Below are positions 44,674 to 57,765 of a stretch of 64,000 nt of DNA, piece after piece. The notes beneath the pieces are model-generated. The model had not been told where the DNA came from. It saw only the letters and a list, made by a program, of their open reading frames with translations, and searched no databases. The stretch is from positions 7,435,338-7,499,337 of the forward strand of contig NC_088302.1 of the NCBI RefSeq assembly GCF_032854445.1. Direction: 5' to 3'. The position numbers and the translations under genes were made by a program. Numbering within the stretch: position 1 is the stretch's first letter; the number at the start of each line of letters is the position of its first letter. This DNA comes from Liolophura sinensis. Lineage: Eukaryota > Mollusca > Polyplacophora > Chitonida > Chitonidae.

Positions 44674-47600
44674 GTGAGAGCTTGATTAATTAACTCCATC
44701 ACGTTTCATTTCATTTCTTCAGTACCCTTCAGGGATTCTTCGGCATACTTACATATATAGCTATCTAATATGATAATGCTGGCCGTGGTCGAATAAGTGA
44801 AATATTCTCGAATGATCAAATAAATATTAAATAATTAATAATTATATGATTGTTGCTTAACGCCAAGCCTACATGTTTAGTTATAGAATGGACATGCTTA
44901 TTGGTTTCACCTCTTGAATTCAAATTTCATCGTCTGGTGTAAAGACAAGAGACAACTTTCGTATTTTCTTTGTTATTCTTCACCTATTTCCCTTAACTGT
45001 ACAGGATAGCGAAATATGGTAACAGAAAATATGGACTGTGAAGCATCCAAATCTGTATATTTGAGCTCACTATTTTCAGTATATTTCTTTTCTGGGTTAT
45101 GTATATATCTCCAACTATTTATATATTAATGAGCCATTCCTCCTGCTTCCACCAATCAAATTACTTTTCATCCCAGTTTTGCGCCCTAATAATCCATTCG
45201 GAAGCCTGGAAACGGATCACGTGAACTGCTGCTGTGACGTAAACCATAGCAAAATCTATGGCTATTTTCCAAGGAGAATGAAGTCGTTGGTCAGTCTTTA
45301 AGCCCTGTGGTCAGAGCACAACCGTCCGCATGTTGAGTGTTTACACTCAAGGGGAGTAATTGGATTTAATATACCTAAGTGAAATATTCTTGAGTACGGT
45401 GTGAAGCACAATTCAGATAAAGTAAATTTAGACTAGTGGCCGGTATATACGTTACTGACATCTCACACTGATGACTATTTAAAAAGAGTAGAGCGGAAGT
45501 ATCGTGCAAGTGTGTAAGCGAGCGATACTTTATCACAATCCTGGGCTTTTTAAATCATCACACATGGACTGTCACAAATAAGTAACGACAGGGACGGTGT
45601 CACAAGTAACTAATGATCACACATGGACTGTGTCACAAATAACTAATGATCACACAGGGACTGTGTCACAAATAACTAATGATCACACAGGGACGGTGTC
45701 ACAAATACCTAATGATCACACATGGACTGTGTCACAAATAACTAATGATCACACATGGACTGTGTCACAAATAACTAATGATCACAAAGGGACAGTGTCT
45801 CAAATAACTAAAGAAAAACAAAATGAAGTGAATTTTTGTTAGATGGGCGGATTCGGTGGGAAATAAGTTACTCCAAATCCAGGTTTACCAATTGAAGTCT
45901 TTTATTGTCCAGGTTAAGAAAAGCGTAAAACAAGTAGCAAAAACAGAACGTAACCTTTTTATCATCAACTGTTCTAAACTACACTCTTCAGACTACACTC
46001 TTTACAAATTCTAGACGTTTACACTTGAGATAAAATACTGGTGTTATTTAGATTACAACTATAACACTAGCTAGAGAAACAGCAATAAACTGACAAGAAA
46101 TCATTGTAACATGCAACAATGATTTAACATAAAATGAAATAAATAAAATAATGCTAAAGACGATTATAGTTACTACATGAACCATAAAGCTTAAAGTAAA
46201 CCTTAGTTCAAGCAATACAGTCTACTGAATGAACAATCCTTACGACTGGACTTTCACCATGTAGTTAGGTGACAACCAAGCACTTATTTTCATCTAACAT
46301 TTTTTCATTTTCATCATTTTCATATAACATTTTCATCAAACGACGCAGTTGCATCAGTGATGATGACCATTTCACAAAACACACGTGTTCAGGAAGCTTG
46401 TGTACTTTGTACATGTACGTGTACAGCAAATGGACATTATTATAGTTATGTACCCGTTAATCACAAAACTAACCACTCACTGTAAACTCCATATGTCATT
46501 TCACCAGAGAACAGATATGTACTTACATGAATATTCACAGTATGTAACACATGCTGTTGTAAATTAATACCTTATGATACACAGTACACGCACACTAGAT
46601 GCATACCCCGTACATGCAGAAACTATACTGGTACAACAAGATTACTCAAGCATAATACATTTTACATCGGAAACACAAACACAGGTTTCCATCCGTTTCA
46701 ACTTATGAGCATTGTACCTCCTTAACGCAATGTAAACGTAACGTTACAAATCAGGACAGTGAATTTATGTAGCAGTATTAACTAGCAGTAGTTAATAGTG
46801 GAAGCTTGACTTTGCTGCATTCGCATTAATATTGTAAGAATATGTGATTGTCAAGTATCACATTACGAAAGAAACTTGAGGCTCTGAACACGACACTTCT
46901 AGTAAATATCTGATACAACGAATCAAATGTATGCAAAAATCCATAACATCAAAATGCATATTTAATACAAATTTAGACACCATCATGACATCAGATCGGA
47001 ACATAACTGTAGTCAGTGGGACCAGTATCAACTAACGATCATCAAGTGGTAACAACCACTTTAGTAAAAAAATGCTGTGTAAAGATCATCACAACATGCA
47101 TGATATGGCATTACAGGTAGTCACGTGACCCAAAGACACGTTCACATGGAGCGACTCGACAGATCGTAATTCACAACTTGTACACCTTCACAAACATTAT
47201 AACGCACGCCGTGCGCGCTATAGGTAAAGGCAGGGTAGGCATGGGAGAAAATAGACCAACAGACAGAGTTATCTAGCATTATCAACTCTTTTAAGCAAGT
47301 GAAAAAGTTCTGGCAGAATCGACTGTCTCGTGCAAAACGTCGTTCTGACTTAATTAAGTTCCTGACACGCATCCATCTTGGAATGTTTTAATCTGGGCGA
47401 TGTCCTCGGCAATTTTATTTCATTCCGCACAAGAAGATCACCTTAGCAAAGATCTGCCTACCAAACACCATGCATTCAAACTACACTTTGCACCAGCACA
47501 CAATTCGAGTAACTTTGCAAACAATTTACCGTCCCACCCGCGCTCGAATCGGAAATGCCCGTTTCCTTCCGCTGTTTGTTGAGTACATACACCGATTTAT

Positions 47601-50600
47601 CTCACAAAACAAACACAACTTTTCACGAAAATATTCCCACCTTCTTCAGAGTTCCAACCACTAAGCGACAACTTGGTTGCGCAGGTGCGCGTCAGTGAAA
47701 ATTCATTAGGGATGCCGAAGGTTTATCGGAATGAGAAGACAGCATGTCATCGGACAATGCATCAAATTAATTAAATCTTATGATATAATTTTCTTTTCTC
47801 TGAATTTATTAGAACTGAAGAATTTAAGTTTTGTCCTTTGGCTTTCTAGCATAAGAGGGTTGGGGTTTTTTTCTTTTTTCTTTTATAAAACACAGGAAGA
47901 TTATTGAAACGCGGTGTTTAAGCCGAGGTGCTTTCTCTGACGTCAGCAATAATTACCGGTACTAGTACAACACCTCCGGAGGCTACAACCTAAACCACGA
48001 ATACCCCGGCCGTGCATCTGCAGGCTAATCGTATTGTATAAATGATATAGCATGCATACTGCATGAGCAGTTCAAGCAGTGGAAAAAATATCCCTCTATG
48101 ATGTCCATTTTCCGAGAAAGCTATTTTTCACTTGGTCCTTCATCGCCGAAGTCCACAACTTTATCTGCCATAGGGCACTGCTTAGGCTATTATACGGGAA
48201 ATACCTTCGAAGTTACAGAGCTAAACGTGAGGTTAACCTTGTTGTCGATAATGGAGACACGCTGAAACTATGACAAGACGAAGTTTCACTAAACTTTTAC
48301 TGGGTTGAAAAATTTTTTAAAAAGTATTAATGCTTGTTTAAGATACTTTGAATGGTAGTCTATCAGTGGACATAAATATTAACAGGTGCTGTCTTGCACT
48401 TTAAGAATGTGTCGATGTGTAATAGACATTTTTGGTTTAACAGTGTACAATTTATGATACATGCTTATTATGGATGCATATTGTTCGAATCAAAGTGTTT
48501 AGGGACAGAGGAGTGGAACACGTGGATTAAGGTCAAAGTGTGTAATCTACATGTATATAGAGTATGGTAAGAGAGAAAACGAGTGATGTAAAAAGCTCTT
48601 CTTTATTCACTACCTGTCTATTATTTCATTTTGCCATAAATGAAAGGCAAATGAAATAAATAATCTGCACGGTGAGTATACATTATGGGAGCGGAACACG
48701 TGAGTGTAAGAACACGACGATGTCGACACATAAAGTATATATAATTTACATTAAGAGAGAATATATGGGTTTAATATTTATCCATGTACTTGCCGTAGTC
48801 AGTGGTTAACAGAAAGAAGTGGTTTTTACCGAAGTGGCCTGGGTGTACAATTAAATGATGTCATGTGAAATCTGGATCTATTCCACAGCTTCGTTGCATA
48901 CACAAACACTGACATATACATGTATATAGCTTTGCTAGTGGTACTTTTAGTGCTGCCTAGGGTGCGTGCATTAATTATTTACTTATTGTTTGACTGCTTG
49001 GGCAGAATCGAAGGTTACGTTGGCCTACAACAACAACAAAATGTTTCTGTGTATCATGACTGTAAACTCTGTTGTTTGGGCAGAAATGTCACACATCAAA
49101 ATGTTCCTCTTCTCCCGCAGCAGACATATCTACAGTCATTTTCTATAAACACGCTAAGCTAATTATCTAAATAAGAAAGACAATTATTTGCATGCGGGTC
49201 AGCAAAACTGAAGATGGGAAAAAAAACCAATGTACATGTATAGGGTGTGATGTGTGTATTGTAAAGTAACACATTTGATCCACAGATCATTATGCAGTGT
49301 TAAAATGTTTGAAATTGGGAAAATTCACTGAAATTTGCACATCAGAAAGGTTTTTGAGGATCAAAAAGAATGTAAATTAATGTTTTGGGTCTGTCTTTAT
49401 GAAGTGTAACTGAAAATACTAAGTAACTTCAAAGAAGAAAAACTTCATGATGTTTCTGTACATGGATAAATTATTATTTTTGAGTATTTTCATTATTATT
49501 TCGGAAATATATTCCATCCATTATGATATTAGGCTGAAGGAAAAGCTATAACCTAGAAACTTTGGAATTTTACTGACTACACACTATTTTGCTTTCCCCA
49601 TCTGTTACAGCTGAAGGAAAAGATGTTTCCATAATTAGGAAATAATAAAAAAAAAGAAATAGTTATGACTATGAAAGGAACTAATTATGAAAACATACGT
49701 GTATTAAGAGTAGATCAGAATTTCAGGCTGTAGACCTACTGGCTGTAGTCGTAGTACACCGTAAAACAACCATCAGTTCAATACATTTCATCAAATACTA
49801 CTCCTCATGATCAAAAAAGTATTTCAAAAAGTTGAGAATTTGAGAACAAAAATAACAACACATTCTTAGTAATCACAATTTATAACCAAATAAAATAACA
49901 GAAAGACGTCCTGAAACCTGATTTGGTTCACAATTAATTGGCACTCGTCTGCTGCAGATTCTTCTGATGAAATATTTTTCACTCAAAATCATTTTTTAAT
50001 ATATTTGTATATATATCTATGCTATTAATCATAATGGGGGAAGGTCATACATAAGATGAGGGTTCAATCCCAGCCTTTAGCAAGAACCTTGATGGCGATA
50101 AGTGGTAAACGTTTCTTGAAGACCTCAGTGTGGCGTGCATGTCTTCATATCAGATATGTTTATAAAAAAGTTTCCTAATAACTTGCCAGGGGTCTCTGTG
50201 GCCGACGGGGTTAGCACGCCAGCACGGCGCGATGACCCAGGAACCTCCCACTAATGCGGTCGCTGTGAGTTCCTCTCCGGACGTGCGTGAGAAGGTCTGG
50301 CAGCAACCTGTGAGGTTTCTCTCGGATTCTGCCCATGAAATGGTCGCCGCCATCTTATAAGTGAAATATTCCTGAATACGGCGTAAATCACCAATGACAT
50401 AAATAAATTAATAACGTCCCAAATGCCGGTTGTTTATCCAGGGCGTTTCCTCCATCAATAAAAGACCGGCTGCGATGGCTCATTTGGTAGAGAATCCGCG
50501 TCGGGAGCGGGAGATCCAGGGTCAATCCCGGGTCACACATAAGACCTTAAAAGAGGAAGTTGTAGCTTCCTCGCTTGGCTTTCAGTGCAGTTGGTGCAGT

Positions 50601-53600
50601 GCATTATACGTATCAGTATAATGGCTCGGGTGGGACGGCTTACTTGCTTTCGGTAAGTCGTCTCATTGACGCAGCGCTAGATAAAAGAGCGGTGGAAATC
50701 CGTCCTGCAACAGGGAGGCACATTACATGCACTCGAAGGACTCCTTCGTCGTCATATGACTGAAAATGTGTCAAGTACGACGTTAAACCCTAAGCACTCA
50801 CTCATTCGATCCATACAACTGACTTAGATGGTATGTGATATTTCTGGAAATTCGTACTCAACTGTTTTCTGTTGATACTGAACTTAAAATAATCCTTATC
50901 ACATCAAGAATACACACAAAATCTAAATTAAGGCGTACCTAATAAATTTCTCAGACAATAGGTTGGACTAAGACAATGAGTAGATATCTTTCCATTTCCA
51001 TAGGTGTAAGTTGAAAGACACAGTGGTTCTGACATATTCACATAAGGCACCATGCTTGTGATTTGTGGACAATAGTTTATGGCACTGAAACCATTGACTA
51101 AACTCGTGTAACTGGAGGTAAATGATCAATTCCGAATGATTAATACTATCTGAAATTTCCACATTTTTGATAGGGTAAAATAAGACTATCTTACAAGATA
51201 ATTAAATAGCATTGGAGAATCTTTAAGTGTTGGAAAAAAGTTACTCCAGTACTAATTGCGCTTAAGTTACGTTATCGGCTCTTCGCACATTCGTATTTTT
51301 TGGCGCTTGGTCCAAACTAAGAAATAGCGAAATGGCTGAATCCGGCTTCCATAGTAACCTGTAGTCACTAAGTTTCAGGCAGGTTTAATGTACATATAAT
51401 TTAGAGACAACCCAAGCCAAATGATAATGTGCGGATACACAGCAAATAATCTGACCATTTCACGTTTTCGTTTCCAGGAGTCTTCCTTATCCCTTATCTT
51501 GTATGTATTCTGTGCGTTGGTATCCCCGTACTATTCCTTGAAGCAGCTTACGGACAGTTCATGTCAAAAGGCGTTATAGGAGCTTGGAAGATGTGCCCAC
51601 TCTTTCAAGGTAATCTTGTTGTATAGTTATATTAACTGTCTCATTCCGAAAGTGTCTGGTTGATTAGCTTCCTTTCTACGCTGTAAGCGACTAACCCCAA
51701 ACTCTCTTATATGAACCCGGTGAACCAAACCGGTCCATATGGTCGAAAACGTGATTTTGTCTTCAATGGCGTGAGAGCGGGAGGAGGGGGAGGTGTTCTA
51801 GTTAAATATTTTTAACATATAAGAATATTGTTTATCAATTATAATTAAGGTGACTTTCGAATTTTAATTGATTTGTGTTTATTTTAGTCGGTTTTAAAAG
51901 TGTTTGTTGGTTTTATCAGCGGTGCAGGCGATGTTGTAGTTAAATATGTTTGACATATAAGGATAATTCTAAAGTGGCTTTAAAATCTGATCATTCGCCT
52001 ATTCATTCATTGATTTTCTAGCAACAATAACCCCCAAGAGCTTAATAACTTAAATACCCTGACTTTGGCTTTGATTTGACCACTTCTGTGTTCACAGGTA
52101 TCGGTTTAGCTCAGGCTGTTTTATGTTTCTATTCCAACTTGTATTACAACGTGATCCTGGCCTGGGTCTTGTACTATCTGTTCTCCTCCTTTACCACTGT
52201 CCTGCCCTGGTCAACCTGTGGAAACCCCTGGAACTCTGACAACTGCAGAGAACACCACTGGTTTGTCAACTCCACAAATGCAACATATAATTGGACGTCA
52301 TCGCAAAACGCCAGCTTCACCAACGTCAGTGATTTTCGGGTAATGGATCCTGCGACAGAGTACTGGGAGTAAGTGTGTCACCCGTTAGTTTAATTCATTT
52401 TTCCGGTGCTTCATTATGTACGCATGTACAATCAAAATACAAGTATGAATCTTCACTGACCTGGATTTTTGACGCCTTTCGGTGGAATGTCGTCTTAGCC
52501 GAGATTACATGATTGTTTCACCCAAAGTCTTCTCCTTTGTGCTTGTTTGGGTCAAACCTGGATGCAGTCGTCTTGCATGATGCCGTAATTTATTTTTACT
52601 ATGCTAAATACGATTTTTGTTTTACATAATATATATTCTATATTAAAAGAAGCTATCACATCAGTCTGTCATGAGTAATGTTTATTTGTACACATACTTC
52701 ATGATCGAATAGTTTTCATATTTGTGCATCTATCAGCATCTTTATGAACTGTGCTTTATATAATATCCAGACAGAAAGTGTTAGGGATATCAGCTGGTGT
52801 GGAGTTCAGTGGAAGTATAAAGTGGGACTTGGCCTTATGTCTGCTACTGGCATGGATTCTCGTCTACTTCTGTGTGTGGAAAGGCATCAAACTATCTGGG
52901 AAGGTGAGGCCAATTCCTCCGTTCTGAAATCGCTGCTGTATGTACTGAATGCATCAAAGACTGAAGATAATGACAAAATCTGATTTTACCATGTATGTCA
53001 ACCTTGCGTATAAAGTTCAACCTTGTGTTCATGGTCCCATCGTGTCCGCCCAGTTAGGCCTGTCTATTGGATTTCAGATAAGCTACGTAACCGTGATAGC
53101 ACCCTACGTTCTCCTGGTCGTCTTGCTTGTCCGGGGCGCGACTCTGACTGGTGCAGGACAGGGTATAAAGTACTTTCTCTTGCCTGACTGGCGGAAACTT
53201 GCATCAGTTCAGGTACGTATACATATATGCATTGGATGCCTTGCTTACTTAATGAATAAATAAATAATTACACAGATCATATCATGACAGAGCCCAGGAA
53301 AGCACAAAAGCCCACACATGAAGATGTAGCGTGTTCTAGCGCTGGAGAAGGATCTTATCACGTGACCTGACTTTGTCACAAGAGATTGTAAACATTAATA
53401 TGATCTTGCACAGAGAAACGCGTAGATAAAACACTTTGGTGACAGCATATGTCACTAACGTCCACAAGGAACATCCGCCTGTGACCTGGTTTTATGTATG
53501 AATGAGATTCCGCTGCTTATTTCCTCATTACCGACATTATGACTTCCTCATTGTGTAAACTGGCTGAAAATAACAGCGTATTAAATCAACTATCCGCCAT

Positions 53601-56600
53601 TAAACAAAACTGACCACAGATCAAAGGTGAACTACAACGTATTCGTTACTTTTTGGCACCCATAACGTACTTTATCCTTGAGAATTGGGCTACGCATTCT
53701 CATAAATGCTGTAATATCTCTAATGTTCACATTATGGGCCTGTGAGGGCCATATCATGTCCTACACTGGAAACGGTCGCTAAAGCCCACTTCATCGCTTA
53801 TGTCCACTCCATCGGTCAGTGAAGGTCGTGTTTAATGCTACATCTGGTAATATCGCCAATGCTTGCTCTATCGGTGGTGGAGGTCGCGTCTTGTCCACCA
53901 TTTGGTAATAACGCTAAAGCCTCTCCATTGGCCAGTGAGAATGGACGAGTCTTGGTTTACATCCGATAATTTCGCTAATATCGACTCCATCTTCCAATGA
54001 AGGTCGTATCTGCATTTGATAATATCTCTTATACTCTCTCCATCGGAAAATGAAGGTCGTATCTTCTTGTACATCTAATAATATCGCTAACATTTGCCCT
54101 CTCGGTCATTGAGAGTTGTGTCTTGTCATACGTCTGATAATTTCGCGTATGTCTACTATATAGGTTGTGAAGGTTGTATCTTGTTATAGATATAATAATG
54201 CCTACCCCAGAGCCCCAAAAGAGCCTGTTTTGTTATGCATTTGCTAACTTCCTTAATATTTATTTTTATAGGGAACATCGAAACGTTTAATGATTTTTAT
54301 TCACAGTATAAGCCAAAGCAATCGACATAGATTAGGCGTCACTCACTAGCTAAAGCAGCTCAGTGAAATCGACTACGAGAAGAATTGGCTTACAATGAGA
54401 ATTGTACAAACAAAAAAAAAAGAGCCATCGGGCGCTTATATAGTGAGGCTTCGTAACATTATGAAGCTACTTTGGAAAATTTTTCAGGTTTGGGTGGAAG
54501 CTGGGATTCAGGTGTTCTTCTCCTTCTGCGGAGGTCTAGGCATTCACACATCTTTGGCCAGCTGTAACAAATTTCGTCACAACTGTATGAAGTAAGTTCT
54601 AGGCAGTAGCCAGTCCATATAAAAAGAAAAAGTGAAAGTATAGTATCTCTCAATATATGGTTGTAAATCATGAAAGATCTCACGAAGAAACCAGCAGAGG
54701 TGTTAACCTCCCGTATGCATATTTGACCACATGCTGAAAATGTTAATCATGAAATTGACTGGCGGAAATATAAGAATTTAAATCAATTTCGATTTCATCG
54801 CGGTCGTCAACATTAAGGATTTTCCTCCCACCATAATGCTGGCCGTCGTCGTATAAGTGAAATGTTCTTGAGTTCGGCGTAAAACACCAATCAAATAAAT
54901 AAATAAATTGTACATCATGGAAAGAGATTAATAAACAAATAATCAAACAAGTAATCAGATTCACAACTTTCGCCTCACGTAACTACCAAGGGGACGAGCA
55001 TTGTAGGCTTTACTGCCCTTTTAAGGTTACGAGAACGTAATTACCATGTTGCCATTCTCGCAACATTAACAAGCTCTCGTGAATGGAGCCCCCAGGTCAT
55101 TTTGAATTCATGCAGTGCTTCATTATAAAAAATGACATGGGCAGCACTTTTTTAAAGAAGTTGAGAAATAAGCTGAAACATGTTAGCATAGTACAGAAAA
55201 CGCTGTGCGTTTAACCACTTAAACACATTATATTTTCGATTTCGTAATACTGGCCTATAACTCCTTTTATTGTTTCCTGCGCTGATACAGGCATGGCCTC
55301 ATATTTGCTGCGGTGAACGCTGGCACTAGTTTCCTCGCCGCATTTGTCATCTTCTCAGTTCTGGGCTTCATGGCCAACAAGTACCAAGTGAGCGTGGCTG
55401 ACGTGGCCGGGTCAGGTGAGCAACTATGGAAGCCGCATAATACCACTCTAGCCATACTCCTAACAGCGCATGTGCCCCTTGAGGTGTTCGTTTGATATCA
55501 CTGCCTTGACTGCCTTGATCGTTTAGGTTTATCCTCACCACTGATGTCCTTGGGTGGACCCCAGGTGATAGTTAAAACATGTTGCTCATACATTAGGTAA
55601 AGAGACGCATATGTGTAAGATTATTACAAACAAAAGTTGAGACGGAACTTTTTTGTTTTGTGACATCACTTCCTGCCACATTGCCGTGACCCCAGTGACC
55701 TCAGTGTTGTTGAAAATTTGAGAACAAAATTTGCTAGTGATGGCGACAGTGATGTAAAGTGAACGTAGAGCGCACCGCATGCGCTATAAGAAGTATACAC
55801 TCTAACCTGTGGCATTGTACTCAGTGGTGCGTCAGGATGAATTTCTGTTTTCGGATTGTGCACACGTCAAACGTTTGGATGTATGCTCATGTCTGAATTG
55901 TTGTCAGGTATCTTGAGGAAGGGGTGTCACTTGAAAACGGTGCAAAATGCCATCACTGTGTTGGTTTTTTCACTAAGTATAATGCACCTCTTCCCTTATG
56001 CTTATAAGTGAAGGAAATTCTTGGTATAATTTTTATCCCATTAATTGAGACATTTAAATCCCACCGTTGTTAAAGCTAAGGTTAAAGTTCATGTTTTGTT
56101 CTTAACTTTCATGACAATTTTGAAATTCTTCGTTACAAGCAAGAATGTAAATTTTCATATCTCCCCAGGACCTGGCTTGGCATTTGTAGCATACCCAGAA
56201 GCTGTGGCACAAATGCCTATCGCACCATTGTGGTCCTGTATATTCTTTCTCCTCCTCATATTTGTTGGAATCGACAGCCAGGTAACGGTGTACCTTTCCT
56301 CTCTTAGCTGCCATTCAAAACGTAGAAGAGGTAACATACTTTTGTTTAACCAAAACAAACTCATGAAATCGGGTCCAGGACACAAAATGTACATGAAGCT
56401 TGAAAGGCACATCTTCCAGATTTTTCAGAGTCTCTTCTAATTCATATATTGGATTATATGTAAAAAAATATTAAGGAGATCAAAATGTGAAAAATTGGGT
56501 TTACTCAACTTCACAACTTTTGGACGGGGTAATCTGTTGCAGGGGCGCGGGTAACTGTCCCTTGTTGATCAGTCAATCACTGTCCCTTGTCGATCAGTCA

Positions 56601-57710
56601 ATCACTGTCCCATGTCGATCAGTCAATCACTGTCCCTTGTCGATCAGTCAATTGTTAGACTGCTTATAATTATCTAATAGAATTTTTAGTTTATATTTAC
56701 TATTTCAAGATAAGTTTTTCGATCACAGTTGTCTCTCAATACAAAACGAGGGCTAAATTTATCCTATCAATTCTATTTACTGGTGTATGTTTGGTGATGA
56801 GGGAATAACATTATTTTGCATGACTTAGATGTGACAAGGGGCCTCCGTGGCCGATTGGCTGGCGTGCTAACCCAGCACACTGATTCAGGAATCTGCCAAG
56901 AATGCGGTCGTTTTCAACCTGCCAACAACCTGCGGATTGCCGTGGGATTGTCGTGTAAGAGATCCTAGTACATGTTGTAAAATATAGCTACTTAATATAA
57001 TGTATTAATTAGTCTCAGAAGGCAGTAAACATGAAGTGTGTTCCTAGATTATGTTGTTTACTTCAGCCTTATCAAATAGTCCATCAGGTACACCCCCAAT
57101 CGGTACCACAAAGGTAGGTACAAGTTCAATTGTATATCATCTTAAAGCTCAATTATCCAGCTTTTGCTTTTGTCTTGGTAGCAAACTGTAGGTAGTATCT
57201 TTATGTATTAAATGCACTGCTGAAGTGGCCGTATTAGTTCGGTTGTCTCTTAAATGAGGCGAAGATTGTACAGACTTTGTACAGGATTTACTTTTCGATC
57301 AGACTTGTCAAAAATCCACACGACAAATTATTATTACGTCAGAAACTTTATTATGCATATTATAATGATCATCAAGATCACAGAAATCGTGCAATATAGG
57401 TCAACTAAAAACAACAGGCTTGCCTCGGTTTTCTGACAAGCTATTTAATAACGTTTTTTTCGATACAGTTATTGACTCATCAAATCATGTTTATAGAGAA
57501 TTTTCGTTTCTGTACCATCGCTGTCAGTGGTTAAAAGGAACTTAGTAATACGGCATGAAAACGGGAGCCAGCACAATGTAGAAAATTATAGAGGAATATC
57601 ATTGTGAATAAAGCGAGGAAAATTACAGTAATAGTCAAAACAGCCTAGGCTTGTGCTTTACTCCCGACGCTTCAGTTTCCTCCACTCGTAAGCTGACCAT
57701 ATCGTTATAT

Positions 57711-57765
<55 letters not shown>

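Noticed and set aside
50461-50530. tRNA-like sequence with A and B boxes
   Set aside because: Similar heads at 32388-32731 and in family A are attached to conserved SINE bodies, so these are SINE promoters, not tRNA genes.
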